A DNA stretch of 64,000 nucleotides from Annulohypoxylon bovei var. microspora (Eukaryota > Ascomycota > Sordariomycetes > Xylariales > Hypoxylaceae), in NCBI GenBank assembly GCA_022836615.1, contig MU405243.1, positions 62,001-126,000 of the forward strand, read 5' to 3'. Position 1 is the first letter of the stretch. Each line of letters begins with the position of its first letter. This document shows positions 36,953-49,589 of the stretch, one piece after another. The notes under the pieces were generated by a model. The model did no database searches and had not been told where the DNA came from. It saw only the letters and a list, made by a program, of their open reading frames with translations. The position numbers and the translations under genes were made by a program.

Positions 36953-38021
36953 ATCGTCGTGATCGGGAAGCCAAACTATCAACAAAGAAAAGAGAAAAAT
37001 AATTTGGCCCAAGAGGGAAGAGGGGGAGGGGAGAATTAAGAGAAATTAGGAACGTGAAAAAACAACAAAAAGATTGGAAAATGTTTCCTCCTCTCGTCGA
37101 ATTGCCTCTTCTGAAATTTGTGGGTACCTTCCACTGGTTTTTAGGGAACAATGGAGGAACGATAGGAGGCTACATACAGCAGTCAAGGCAGTCATGCGGC
37201 GCTAAATTTGAGAAGTTTGGCGGTGTCCATGGGTACTCCAAGGCTATTGAACTTTAAGCTTCCCGTACCCATGTACGTTGTTTTGTGCGTAGCCTTGGCG
37301 TTATTTCCTTATGAGGATATGATGTTGCGCTATTCTGTTGTGAAGGCAGGCAAGCGCGATTAAGCTTATTATGCCGGTATAACTGCCTCCCGTCATTTAG
37401 AGACTTGCGAAAGTAAATTTAACGTTGGTTATTAGATAATCCAAGCTAGTAATTAGGAAAACTTTATATAAATGTATACGTAGGAGGTATAGCGAAATAT
37501 GATTGTAAGTAGTATGTAAATATATAGGTATTTAAAACGTCTTTCTCACGACAACCTCAAATATCGATGTTGCATACCTAGGTAGTAGGTATGCTATTAT
37601 TGCTTACCTCGGAACTCATATCATTCCTACCTAAATAAGTGGGAAGTCTCTATTTCTAGATACTGTATCAGCTATACTATGTACTATGCGGTGGATGCTT
37701 CATAAGCACTCCGTTGCCCCAGACCGTGCATACCGCGAGATCTGCACCGCAGAATACCAAGTCAGCATCTCGGTACTGCTGTACGACAATGCCCACGAAG
37801 CTTGAGGAGAGCCTTGTCCAATTGAAGCAGCTGTCCGGCAGTGGGAGTTGGCGCTAAGGAATGGTGTGCAGTCAGTCATACCTCCGGTACCTCCAACATC
37901 GATATATCCGGTTTGCAGCCCACTGTGATACTATGGTACTGGAACACGCAGGCTTCTCTTATACGACAATATCAAAAACCGGTATATCTCTTGATACATG
38001 ATGTCTACATAATAGCCTGAG

Positions 38022-38068
<47 letters not shown>

Positions 38069-40137
38069 CGGGGGGGGGCGGGGCGGGGGGGCGGCGCGGN
38101 NNNNNNNNNGGTTCTGGAACACGCAGGTTTTTTTTTTACTAAAATATAAAAAACCGGTTTATATATTTTTAAATTTTTTATAAATAATTCCCTGTTTTGC
38201 CCCCCCCCCCCCCCCCCCCCTCGATGAATCTATACACTATTTGTTACAACCCATTGGTGCATGAAAACCCCAAGTCCAAAGATCTTCTCGATATTACCGT
38301 TTATAGGTAGTAGTTGCCCGCCTATCTCCCGAGCCCGAACCCCACGGGGACCATTACGATATATCAGCGGAAGCACACGCAGCACGATGGAGGTTGCCAT
38401 GCAGATGCAATGCTGATGCCGCCATATGCTTTAGGCGACCTAACGTTGCACCTTAAGGATTTTGATTAACAAGAGGAGTAAAGGTACCAGACCTGTTTAG
38501 CTCATCAGCGTACCTCTCTAATTCCTTTTCAATATAGATGAAACCGAGACAGTAAAACGACGCATACATATATATATTTTACAAGGCATTCAAGATCGAA
38601 ATGTTTCTACAGATGTTAAACACACGCTTAAATCTACTTGAGCATGTAGTTTCAATGATCTTACACTAATGTCACCCGGGTCCTTTCCCGCGTATGAGAA
38701 GTCAGATGCATATCATCCGTATGCACTTCGATGCATTTACGATCTTAGTCTCCAATAAGAACTAGAAATCGTATCATCGAGATTTCTTACATGACCTAGG
38801 TCTTCACCAATTGCGGATACACACATAATGATAATATAAATTCGGGTTACTTTATAACTTTGCCCAACGTAATATAGTAGTGTGTATTGTTACATGTAGT
38901 TGTCAGTTATGCCAAGTCTACGGAATATCATGTAGAGTTACGGGAGATGTTTCTCAAGCTAACGGCTCCAACATCTACATAGCTGTATTCCCTGCTCGAC
39001 TGTCTTATTCTATGTCTAAGTGTATAAAAATCTGCCTTAAGCAACTAATTACCTAGTTACATAGTCTTAATTCCAAAGGTATCCAGATATATTAACTGTC
39101 GAAACTAAAATTGAAATTGCTGATATATACAATACCTAGTAGGTAACTACCTAAATATAGTATTATCGTATCCAAGGTAACTTGAAGACCGAGATACGGG
39201 GAACTATCTCGGCTTGTGGCGGTTAGCGCATCCCTTTTTTACGGACCGAGTCAGCTGCAACGTCTAGACCTTTAAACAACCGGAAGTCACTGTCAGATGC
39301 TTCAGGGCTGTTTTTAAGTAACAGTTTAGCGCAGATAACCCTGTAGCCTTTAGCGCGTGGTAGGGTGGTCGCGCTGCACGTTCTTTCCTACGATCCACTT
39401 TAGAAGAAGCATGTGTCATTGATCCGCGGCTTTGCTTGGGTGCTCGGGGTAGCTACCTAGGTACCTAGGCAGCTAGGATTATATTTTGAATGCCCCAAAT
39501 ACCAAAAGTTGAACAGCAAAGGATGAAATTTGTTCGCATAAAATGACCCCGGTCGCGTTTTTCTCTCAACAAGCTCGCCGTTTATGATACCTCGTCCCAC
39601 CAGCCCGGTAAATACCTACCTACCTAGATCATTACAACGTTCGTCATCAATCCTACCTCCACCGCTCTATCTTTCTCTTGACGCTCGTTTTGTTATTTAC
39701 AACTTTCTGTTAATAAACATAATCTTGTAGATTTGGCTGTACTCTGATCTATCTTGTCTTCAGACTCTTGGTTTTGAGATCCTTAACTACTATCTACGTC
39801 ACCATAAAGAGACCGTACCAAGTAGTCGGAATCCTTCAATCCCGCCAAAAACCGGCATCCCTCGCTCAACAACGTTCCAAACTCATTCAACGATATTACT
39901 CAGACTTCAGATACACTAGTACCTGTGCGCGACAAGATATAGTTCGACAGTTCAATACGTTTATGCGTTCAAATATACGTGTAACTGCTTTGTTCAAACG
40001 TACTTCGAAACATTTCTAGTTTGTCAATAGCTTCGGGTTGGTTTATTAATTGGGCATTTAATCCCCTTTGCGCGGTCTTTGGACCCCAACACCTCCCTCA
40101 GTACTAGGTAGAGGAATTTCCTCAGTCTTGGTTGAAG
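36953..40137. other. Long intergenic region with an assembly gap
   Basis: Upstream flank of both the FN3 gene (-) and the lipin gene (+). No gene is supported. It contains the G homopolymer, 10 Ns and C homopolymer described separately. CTACCTAGGTACCTAGG near 39452-39468 is another copy of the dispersed palindrome. An 83-codon frame at 39768-40019 probably lies in the lipin 5' leader. Confidence 0.55.
38024..38220. other. Sequencing/assembly artefact: poly-G, N gap, poly-C
   Basis: 45 consecutive Gs (38024-38068) grade into a G/C-only tract, then Ns at 38100-38109. Sequence after the gap repeats the sequence before it in corrupted form (TGGAACACGCAGG at 37938-37950 and 38113-38125), and 20 Cs close the region. 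This looks like a low-quality read end placed beside a homopolymer. Confidence 0.8.
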
Positions 40138-42556
40138 ATGCAGTACGTTCGAAATATCAGCGATTCCGTTTCCACCGCCTGGAATTCGATCAACCCTGCC
40201 ACCTTGAGCGGAGCAATCGATGTGATCGTAGTCCAGCATGAAGATGGTACCTTATGCTGCTCTCCCTTCCACATCCGCTTCGGCAAGTTCTCGTTACTGC
40301 GACCCTACGAGAAGAAGGTCGAGTTCAGGGTCAATGGGATCAAGCAGCACCATGCTATGAAACTAGGAGAAGGGGGCGAGGCCTTTTTCGTATTCGAGAC
40401 AAACGATACGATCCCCCAAAGCCTACAGACCTCGCCCCTAAGTTCTCCGGCTTCCAGCCCACCGCTCGGGCCGGATAGCTCTTACTCGTCCACCGATCTT
40501 CAGGAGCCCGAGTTCTTACAATTGGATGGCGATGCTAGAACCTCTCGATCCATGTCTGTATCACGACCTAAACCTGCCATCCTCTCATCCCAGACTGTTC
40601 GTCCAGGTTCGTCGTCGTCGAAGTTATGACCAAGTCTTTAAAACAACTGCTAATCATGATGTAGGGGTACTTGAACCTATGGCATCGTCCCCTGAGCTAG
40701 GTGGTGGCCGGCCAATTTCAAGGGGGTGGTCCAACTCTGCAACGCGCCCATTTTACAGCGACGATGTATTGCCAACTACCACTCAGGAATACCCCGAAAC
40801 CGATGAACTAAAGGAAGAAGAAAACGACCCAGATAGTACAATCTCTCAAAGTCAAAGATCGCGTAGTCCGCCCCCCTTGGCGCCTATAGGAGCTATTCAG
40901 CGAGCCTTAACCCTATCGAAGGAGCTCGAAGCCGTCAATATTCCAAGCCGAGTTACTGATACAGGTGACCTCATGTTAGACATGACTGGGTATAAGGCTA
41001 GCGAAGAAGATGCGATAAAGGCGGAAATATTGGCTCGCAAGATATTGGCGGAAGAACTTGAGGGCGATTATGACATTGGCGCATTGTTTGGGATGGATGA
41101 GGAAGGGAATCTCTGGATATACAGCAGCGAGGATGCGAAAGAAGCTGCAATGAAGAAGACGGTAGCAGCTCTCCGACCATTGCCTACACTCGCGATCGAT
41201 GCGGCTTCAGACCCCGGGTACCAAAGCGACGATTCGACGACGTCAACACAGGAGCCCTCTCACAGGAGAAGCGAATCTGACGTTGGACACAGCTCGATCC
41301 AGACTCCCCCAACGACCCCAGGGTCATCCTCAGTCGGAAATCCAAACAGGAATTACGCTAAGACCCTCCGGCTGACTAGTGATCAGCTGAAGGCGCTTAA
41401 CCTACAACCTGGGGAGAATTCGATGAGCTTCACGGTGAATCGCGCTACATGCCAAGCCTATATGTACCTCTGGAAGCATGATACTCCCGTTGTCATTTCT
41501 GATATTGATGGTACCATCACGAAATCAGACGCGCTGGGACAAGTGTTAAACATGATCGGGCGAGACTGGACACATGCAGGTGTTGCCAAGCTCTATAGCG
41601 ATATAGTTGAAAATGGATACAACATTATGTATCTCACAAGTCGTTCAGTCGGGCAGGCTGATACAACGCGGGCGTATCTCTACGGTATTGCTCAGGAGGG
41701 TTACCGCTTGCCCAAAGGCCCAACAATACTATCGCCTGATCGGACTATGGCTGCGCTGAGGCGAGAGATTTATCTGCGTAAACCGCACGTGTTCAAGATG
41801 GCAACTCTACGGGATATTAGGAGTTTATACGGCCCCGAAAACCATTGCTTCTACGCCGGTTTCGGTAACCGTCTCACCGATCAGATTTCGTACCGGACCG
41901 TAGACGTTCCTCGAACCCGCATCTTCACCATTAACTCCAACGCCGAGGTCTCGCTGGACTTGCTGAGTCTCAATAAGTTGAAGCTCAACTACATCAACAT
42001 GACCGAAGTCGTAAACCACTTCTTCCCCCCTGTCAGCACATTGGTCAAGGGCGGCGGTGTCGAATTTACAGACTTCACGTATTGGAGAGACATGCCGCTG
42101 GAATTAAACGAGTTCTCGGCCAGCGAGTCTGGAGGGGACGCGGACGAGAGCTCTGCGGATGAAGATGAGGATGAAGATGTAGGACATATGGGTGACAGTT
42201 ATCTGTCTAGAGGCGACGAGGACGAGGACGAGGAGGACGAAGATCCCGATGCCGGTGATAGCATTCTGAGTGGTGAGTATGAACGGGAAGAAAACATGAT
42301 AATCGATGACGGGTCCGATGCCGATGCCGATGACGAGGAAGGAGATGAGGAAGGCGATCTGGAGGGAGATGAGGAAGGCGATCTGGAGGAAGATGAAGAA
42401 GTAGGAGAGGATGTAAAGGACACGCCTGCTGCTCCCGCTATCCCCAGTTCCGTGAGCAAACCTGTGGAAGCGGTTCGAGATGTCGGTGCCGAGCTTATCA
42501 CCGGTATGAAAAATATCGGGATTGATAAGGAAACAAAAGAGGCTACGTCAACTTAG
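40138..42556 (+). CDS. PAH1: Phosphatidate phosphatase, lipin family
   Basis: Dephosphorylates phosphatidic acid to diacylglycerol, setting the balance between membrane phospholipid and triacylglycerol. Exons 40138-40606 and 40665-42556 (58-nt intron with TGCTAATC branch site, phase 1) give 786 aa. The N-lipin domain (1-105) includes SGAIDVIVV, FHIRFGKF and MKLGEGGEAFFVFET. A Ser/Pro-rich, probably phosphorylated linker follows. The C-lipin HAD domain has the catalytic DIDGT at residues 436-440 and downstream GPTILSPDR, KPHVFK and YAGFGNR motifs. The last 150 residues form a long Asp/Glu tail encoded by imperfect GAC/GAG repeats, as in yeast Pah1, where the acidic tail binds the Nem1-Spo7 phosphatase. 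First ATG in the frame is at 40138. Confidence 0.95.
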
Positions 42557-43240
42557 GCAATGCTGAAGCTTGTTACATTAGGCGAGCAGTCTACCTATGT
42601 GACGATATATGATTTAACATCACAAGTCACATCCGCCTTCCGGCATCGACTATCTTCAACAGCCAGTATTTCGGGAAATAGGTGCTACGGGCGTGGAGGG
42701 GATCGCATAGTGATAGGGCCATGTCACAATTAGATATCATTACTGTACTAGGGCAGATCGGTTGGGTTACAATTCGCATGTCGCTCGCAAAGAGCGCAGC
42801 CGGTGTATTTTAGTCTCCAAAGCTGCATAGCGTTGGCGTTCTCCAGACGGGTGGGAGGCCACCTGGTCATAGATAACTAGATGTATATACAACAAGTTTG
42901 TCATATTTCTCCTGTATTCTCTCTCTCGGCCGCTCTGTCGCCAGTCTTTGCGAGGAGGCGATGATATCTCGTTCGTTGGCTCCTTCCATACACTCCTAAT
43001 TTAGTCACAGTAGTTCGTGAGAACATCTTCCCTATTCTTAGTCTCCTCACCCAGGCGGTCCAAGAAAACCTCGGGAACTTTTGTGTGCCAATAGACGTAC
43101 AACTGTGCATCGTCATATAACGTGCTGAATCCTCCACCTATAGTGGCCCTACTTTTTTCGACACCGCAACGACAATTTTTATGGTATCCATCAAATTTGC
43201 TAGGCAAAACCGCAACCGCAACGTGTACCCGGTCGGCCGA
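42557..43240. other. Convergent intergenic region
   Basis: Between the stops of lipin (+) and TAF9 (-). No gene supported. Confidence 0.5.
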
Positions 43241-44098
43241 TCATTCCATGCCCTCCATATCCTCGTCTCCTATATCGTCATTAAGCAGCTCCTGCAAGCC
43301 GGCGCCCTCTCCCTCCTGGGCGCCGTCGCCGCCCGCAGCATCGGCGTCCTTCTTCAGCGCCCCACCATCGCCGTCCATATCCTCGTCGTCCTCGCTGTCG
43401 TCGGCGGCCTCGACCTCCCAGTGGTCGCGCAGGCCCCAGCTCTGGCCGCTCAGGACGAAGCGCTCGTTGGGGAGGCGGACGCCCCACTCGTTGGCAAGCA
43501 CGCGCGGGAGGGCGACTTTGTTGCGCTCGCGCGCCAGCTCCTGCAGCCAGTCCTTGCTGGCGCCGCCGCCGGCCGCCGCCCCGCCCGCGCCCCCCCGGAA
43601 CTGGAACGACTGCCGCGACGCGATGGCCACGTTGATCGCGCTCGTCGTCACCACCGCGTCCGTCACGCCCGGCGCGCTGGGCGCCGCCCCCGACGCCCCG
43701 CTCGGCTTCGTCCCCGCGTGCGACGTGTACGGGTCCGTCGACAGGTGGATCGCGTCCGAGAGCACCGACGACGCGTGCCGGTACGCGAAGTCGAGGAGAA
43801 GGAGCGGGACCCGCGAGTCGAAGGATGTCACGCCTTGCGAGGTTAGGAGCAGCTCGATCGTGCGCGCGTCGCGCGGGCGTGGCGCGTGGGACGGGGTGGG
43901 GGACGAGGGCGCTTGTTGCAGCGCGGTTTGGCTCGGGTTGTTGTTGGCGGAGGCGCCTGTCGCTTGGGTGTTGGGGATGGTTGCGGTGCCGCTTGTTGCG
44001 GTGTTCTGCGTGGGCTGCGAGGCGGGTTGTGTGGGGCCTGCTGCGGAGGGGGGAGGGACCCCGTTGGTTTGGGATTGTGAGGTTGAGGCCATCGTCAC
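43241..44098 (-). CDS. TAF9: TFIID/SAGA subunit TAF9
   Basis: Intronless, 285 aa. The histone-fold region (about 75-165) has PRDARTIELLLTSQGV, VPLLLLDFAYRHASSVLSDA and the later VATTSAINVAIASRQ-type strand (here VVTTSAINVAIASRQSF). A conserved ELARERNKVALPRV...NEWGVRLPNERF segment follows. TAF9 pairs with TAF6 as an H3-like histone-fold subunit in TFIID and SAGA. The N terminus (1-70) is a low-complexity Gln/Thr/Pro/Ala tail and the C terminus is acidic. Between the fold helices is an Ala/Gly-rich insert (SGASGAAPSAPG). The gene is very G+C-rich. A second in-frame ATG (third codon) is an alternative start. It diverges from HIS4. Confidence 0.92.
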   Translation of the reverse strand: MTMASTSQSQTNGVPPPSAAGPTQPASQPTQNTATSGTATIPNTQATGASANNNPSQTALQQAPSSPTPSHAPRPRDARTIELLLTSQGVTSFDSRVPLLLLDFAYRHASSVLSDAIHLSTDPYTSHAGTKPSGASGAAPSAPGVTDAVVTTSAINVAIASRQSFQFRGGAGGAAAGGGASKDWLQELARERNKVALPRVLANEWGVRLPNERFVLSGQSWGLRDHWEVEAADDSEDDEDMDGDGGALKKDADAAGGDGAQEGEGAGLQELLNDDIGDEDMEGME

Positions 44099-44871
44099 GG
44101 TAGGCGTGGGATGGCTAAGGGAGGGATGGTGTCAAGCCTAGGTCGTGACAAGTTGGTAGGCTTCAATAGGTTGAGGATCGGATGATCTAAATAGAAGGTC
44201 GTAGCCTTGCGGCTCTAGAGATGAGTCCAACGACGAATTGAGTGGATTCGCGATTGTGCTGTTAAGTAATGTCGCCGGTTAGATGTGAATTTAAGTAGGT
44301 GAAGACTTGTCGGTGATTGGCGTTGCGATTTATGCCCAGATGATATTTCGTAAAAACTCGAACGGGGTATGCGAAAGTTCGGGAGGTTGGATTGCGTAGA
44401 TTGCTGTGTTTACTGATTTTGTGAGGATTACGATTAGGTGAAGGTGATGGTAAATGTAATGTAGGTAATAGTGTTCGGAATAAAAAGAAAGATGATTGGC
44501 GTCAAGCTTAAAGCAAGTTACAACTGGCAGGTTGAGGCTCACAAAATAGGTGGAGCCCTAGATTCTAGGTACAAAAATAAACGGGTCTACCAAAGTTCCA
44601 CTAAAGAGGGACTAGAGACGCTAATTGCGTAGCTTCACTTTCAATATTGGAGGGGTAAGGATTTTTTTGCCCCGCCATCATTGGACAATCAGCTCATGCA
44701 CGCCGATTTTAGGAACGTCATTGTGAACAATTTATTTTTTCCTCTCATTTCTTAGTTCAGTCATTCATCCTAGGCTTCTTATTATTATTTACTAGTCAGA
44801 AGTCCCTGAGTTTGAATATTTTCAGTTTTATTTCACATATTTGACATATTTGAGAAGTCAATTGCTATCTA
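44099..44871. promoter_or_regulatory. Divergent promoter of TAF9 and HIS4
   Basis: 773 bases between two outward-facing start codons, so it must hold both promoters. No exact TGACTCA (Gcn4/Cpc1) site was seen, although histidine genes are commonly under that control. Confidence 0.55.
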
Positions 44872-47567
44872 ATGGAGACGACACTACCTCTCCCCTTTCT
44901 CATCTCCGTCGATGTCCCACCTAATTCGGCTTCGAATAAGGAGGGGCAAGGTTTAGATCAAGAAGAAGTCTCATGTTTGGGTTGCGTGTTCTTCGAGGTG
45001 ACTCAGCAAAATTTCGAAAATCTCCTTGAGCACCTAATCCAAGTCAACGCTGCTACACTTCACACATTCTTCGATGCCACCGGTCTTGAATCGAAGAATG
45101 ATGTTGTTACGCTACTAGACTACGGTGCCCGGAAGGTTTTCGTCCAGCCTGAGAGGTTATCAGACTTCACAGAGTTTGGTAGACGAGTAGCTCCGGCAGT
45201 GAGCAAGGTGAATCAGTTATCTTATGGAACAGAGCATGGACTACTCCTCAAGGATTTCGACCAACGGAGTTGCGATGTATCCGGTTTCATGGAATCGAAC
45301 AAGGCCACTAAGATGCCCCCTCTGTACATCAAACCTATACAGGAAACCATCTATGACCATTTTGTCGATATTTGTTCGCAACTATCTGCTATTCCCATCA
45401 TCCCTTCTACGAACTTGACAGTTCAGGTAGAAGAAGCGGAAAATAAGATTTTCATACCCAAACTGTTCTCTGTAGCATGGAAATCAGATAGGCCAGACCA
45501 CCTACTACCCACCGTGGTTTGCGACACGGGAGGGGTAGCACTGGGATTGGTGTACAGTAGTGAGGAGAGTGTCGCTGCATCCCTGAAGACGAAAACGGGC
45601 GTCTATCAGAGTCGAAAACGAGGGCTCTGGTATAAAGGTGCCACCTCTGGAGATACGCAAGAATTGGTGAGAATATCTCTAGACTGCGATAACGATGCGT
45701 TAAAATTTGTGGTCAAGCAAACGGGGAAGTTCTGTCACCTCGATCAACATGGATGTTTTGGCGACCTAAAGGGAATCTCGAAGCTTGAGCAAACATTGAT
45801 CTCAAGGAAACTGTCAGCACCCGAAGGTTCGTATACCAAGAGACTTTTCTCTGATGAAAAACTCCTGAGAGCAAAGATCATGGAAGAGGCCGAAGAACTT
45901 TGCAACGCTCAGACTCCAGAAGAAGTTGCTTTCGAGACGGCAGATCTGATATATTTTGCCCTAACTAAGGCAATTAGTGCCGGAGTAAGCCTTTCTGATA
46001 TTGAGGAAAACCTCGATGCCAAAAGCTTGAAGGTCAAAAGAAGACCGGGAAATGCAAAGGGGCAATGGGCGCAGAAAGAGGGTATCACGAACGGCGCCGT
46101 AGAGAAGGCCAAAGAGGCTGCAAAGGACTCCACGACCCCGTTGACTTCCGCCCCTGCTACTGCAGCTCACACAGCTCCCGGCGTTGAGAGAATTACTCTA
46201 AAACGAGTAAACGTTAGCCAAGTCAGCGCAACAGAGGTTTCGGAGGCTCTAAGAAGGCCGTCCCAGAAATCGGCTGATGCGATCATGAATATCGTTACAC
46301 CCATCATTAATGATATAAGAAAAGATGGTGACAAAGCGTTGCTTTCTTATACTCATAAGTTTGAAAAGGCAACTTCTCTAACCTCACCGGTCCTCAAAGC
46401 CCCCTTCCCACAGTCGTTAATGAACCTTTCTCCCGAGACCATCAAGGCCATCGATGTCTCTTTCGAGAACATTCGCACATTCCACTCTGCACAAAAAGAG
46501 CAGCCATTGAGGGTTGAGACCATGCCAGGTGTTGTGTGCAGCAGGTTCTCCAGGCCGATCGAGCGAGTTGGTCTGTATGTTCCAGGCGGCACCGCTGTCC
46601 TACCCAGTACCGCGCTCATGCTCGGAGTGCCTGCCATGGTGGCTGGATGCAAGAAGATTGTGATTGCATCGCCTCCGCGTTCTGATGGTAGCATTACACC
46701 AGAAATCGTATATGTCGCTCATAAAGTCGGAGCGGAGAGCATTGTTCTGGCTGGTGGCGCACAAGCTGTCGCAGCGATGGCATATGGCACGGAGAGCGTC
46801 AGCAAAGTAGACAAGATTCTTGGGCCCGGTAACCAGTTCGTAACCGCCGCCAAGATGTTTGTGAGCAATGATACCAATGCTGGCGTGGGCATCGATATGC
46901 CAGCCGGCCCTTCGGAGGTGCTGGTGGTGGCGGATAAGGATGCCAACCCGGCTTTCGTCGCTTCGGATCTGTTGTCTCAAGCTGAGCACGGCGTCGATAG
47001 CCAAGTTGTTTGCATTGCCGTTGATCTAGATGAGCAGCAGCTGCAGGCGATCGAGGATGAAGTCCACAAGCAGGCCATGGCCTTACCACGGGTAGACATC
47101 GTCAGGGGTGCCATCAACCACTCTGTCACATTCATAGTCAAGGATGTTGAAGAAGCAATGAAGATTAGTAACGAATACGCTCCCGAGCACTTGATACTAC
47201 AAATCAAGAACGCCGAGGAAGTTGTAGACAAGGTCATGAATGCCGGTAGTGTGTTCATTGGGCAGTGGACCCCTGAGAGTGTTGGTGACTACTCTGCCGG
47301 TGTTAACCATTCTTTACGTGAGTTTTTCTAACCCTTCATACTGTCGACCTATGCTAACCTGATATAGCTACATATGGATATGCCAAGCAATACTCGGGAG
47401 TAAATCTCGGTTCGTTCCTCAAACACATCACGAGCTCTAACTTGACCGCCGAGGGCCTCCAGAATGTTGGAGGTGCGGTCATGCAGCTGGCGAAGGTGGA
47501 GGAGCTAGAAGCACACAGGAGAGCCGTGAGCATCCGTCTAAGCACCCTATCCGGGAAGAATATATGA
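44872..47567 (+). CDS. HIS4: Histidine biosynthesis trifunctional protein
   Basis: Exons 44872-47317 and 47368-47567 (50-nt intron, GTGAGT donor, ATGCTAACC branch site, phase 1) give 881 aa. It performs steps 2, 3 and the last two of histidine synthesis. After a fungal-specific N-terminal region (1-220) comes the PRA-cyclohydrolase (about 230-310; KRGLWYKGATSGD, FCHLDQHGCFG). The PRA-pyrophosphohydrolase is at about 320-405 (KIMEEAEELC, ETADLIYF). Histidinol dehydrogenase runs from about 440 to the end (RVGLYVPGGTA, LAGGAQAVAAMAYGT, KILGPGNQFVTAAK, GIDMPAGPSEVLV, SQAEHG, PEHLIL). All expected blocks are present. Some Neurospora literature calls this gene his-3. Confidence 0.97.
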
Positions 47568-48480
47568 ATCAACATCGCTAGATAGCACGGAGTGATGTGA
47601 CCGTCTGAAGAAGGAAAGGAGGCCGATAGTAGTACAACCGTGTCACCACGGATGTTACTACTATTTGGTAAGCGACCGAGGCTAGTTGCCTGTTAACTAA
47701 AAATTTCGTTATCTGATGCTACGACTTGGTATCTAGATGTGGTGTATGGATAATGGGTTGATAATCAAAAAAGGGGGGTGTGATGAGACAGGCATATCGA
47801 TATGGTAAGAGTAATTGGAGAAAAGCTTGTTTGGGCTCGAGTTAATTAACGCCTGCGGTGGCGATTTAATCGTGATACCGAAACAAAATTAGCACGTGGA
47901 AGACTCCCAGAAACCAGTTTCGGTCGGCAATTGAGAGATAAATATATTTTTGGAGTTAGGCGAGTTTGAACTGCATGTGCTGAAGCGGATGACCTTCTCA
48001 ATACCGATGTTTCTCCATTGCCTCTGGGATCGATGTCGCGAAAATAAAGGAACTGTTTAAGTGACATAATATTATTAGCGATTTATCTTAGTTGAGAGAG
48101 GCTTTATCATCGGCATTCAAAGGACTGTAGGTGCTAAAGTAGAAGTGGGTGTGTTACGTAAGTGTCCCGGAGCCGAGTGGGGTGGCATTTGAGTTATACC
48201 GAAGACCACTCCCGTCCGTCTCCCGGCCGCTGTCCCACTTTAATTACTAGCTTATTCTAGAAGGAAGTACGCATCGCCGGGGCAGCAGTAAAATCCTTAG
48301 GTCGTTTCCCAGAAACCTACCCAGGTGGCCAGATCATTTCAAAAGTAACCTACAACCTTGGAACCGTAGAACCTTAGAACCAATTATCTCCTCTCCTTTA
48401 ACAACAACTTAGCGCATCCCCCTTTTAGAAATCAACCAATCCTAAGTATTTTTATCATCAAGTCTGACCAATTAATCGCC
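47568..48480. other. Intergenic region
   Basis: Between HIS4 and the next + gene. No gene found. The last 150 bases before 48481 are pyrimidine-rich, typical of a fungal core promoter. Confidence 0.5.
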
Positions 48481-49200
48481 ATGTCGTCTACCAAAGACGG
48501 CAAATCTAACGAAGTATTATACTTTGCTTACGGCTCCAACCTCTCTCCGACGCAAATGCACGACCGGTGTCCCTCGTCTCCACCTGTCGGCCTTGCGCAT
48601 CTGTCTGGATGGACCTGGCTTATTAATGAACGGGGTTACGCGAATATCGTTGAAGACCACACCCCTGCATCAGTTTCACCTTCTGTCTTCTCGCCTTCAT
48701 CCACATCTTTAGCATCATCTTTAGCCTCACTTATTCCATTTCTGAGTGGGAATGACGGGAAGAAGAATAAAGACGATGCCGAGAAAAAAGTAAATCAAGA
48801 AAATTCAGGAAATATGACTGGGAATGAGGCGAGAAAAGGGGTTTATGGTGTGCTATATCGCCTACATCCGATCGATGAGGGTATTCTAGATAAATTCGAA
48901 GGTGTGCCATGGGCTTATGAAAAGCGGTACCTCAACGCAACCTTAGTTCCAGTCTCAACAGTCACGGCCACCACAGACAAAGACGATAAGCAAGCTTCCC
49001 CCCAGAATAGCGAAAAGATGGAGACAGTCCGAGTCCTTGTGTACATCGACTTTAGGAGAGTCCTACCGGACAGTCCGAAGGAAGAGTATATAGACCGCAT
49101 GAATCTTGGTATTAACGAAGCCATGGCACACTGGGGGCTTCCAAAGGCATATGTCGATGCTGTTATGAGGCCGTTCATTCCGAAGAGGGCAATTGACTAG
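48481..49200 (+). CDS. Gamma-glutamylcyclotransferase-like protein (GGCT/AIG2 fold)
   Basis: Intronless, 239 aa. The opening VLYFAYGSNLSPTQM carries the YGSNL signature of the fold, which binds the gamma-glutamyl group. A conserved GVYGVLYRL strand and LDKFEGVPWAYEKRYL follow; the Glu in FEGVP is the expected catalytic residue. Family members release 5-oxoproline from gamma-glutamyl peptides or act on related amides. A Ser/Lys-rich insert of about 50 residues (around 60-115) separates the halves and is probably a disordered loop. No signal peptide. The precise substrate cannot be told. Confidence 0.85.
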   Translation: MSSTKDGKSNEVLYFAYGSNLSPTQMHDRCPSSPPVGLAHLSGWTWLINERGYANIVEDHTPASVSPSVFSPSSTSLASSLASLIPFLSGNDGKKNKDDAEKKVNQENSGNMTGNEARKGVYGVLYRLHPIDEGILDKFEGVPWAYEKRYLNATLVPVSTVTATTDKDDKQASPQNSEKMETVRVLVYIDFRRVLPDSPKEEYIDRMNLGINEAMAHWGLPKAYVDAVMRPFIPKRAID

Positions 49201-49589
49201 ACCAGGGGTAGACCTCTCAATAGACCAATAATACATTGTTCCCGTAAGCAAGACCATGTCTTGACATTTAATATATACATACATGTGAGCGCTTATATCC
49301 ATACAATCTCGCTCTAGACCGGTAACTCCTGTTGGACCAATGAAGACCATAGCAGTCCACTATCAATAATTCGCTTGATCCAAAAATTAAATCATACCTA
49401 TAGGACGTATATGCCGCTTACACTTTATACACATCCTTATGCACAATAACTTCCCCAAGAACAAAAGAAAACCGGAAGCATTAGCTTCGACCGTCATAGA
49501 TAATCAAGTAGCGTATAATCAATTTCCAATATTTAATTCGCATGATGTTCTACACACTGTAATTGTAGATAGGTAGGTAGGTACCTAGT
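49201..49589. other. Convergent intergenic region
   Basis: Between the cyclotransferase stop and the permease stop. No gene; contains ATAGGTAGGTAGGTACCTAG at 49568-49587. Confidence 0.5.

Noticed and set aside
42100..42420. GAC/GAG-rich repeat considered as a microsatellite
   Set aside because: It lies in frame in the lipin gene and encodes the acidic tail expected of fungal Pah1 proteins.
43122..44141. 339-codon + frame opposite TAF9
   Set aside because: Low-complexity Ser/Ala/Arg translation typical of the antisense of a G+C-rich gene; TAF9 on the other strand has clear family blocks.
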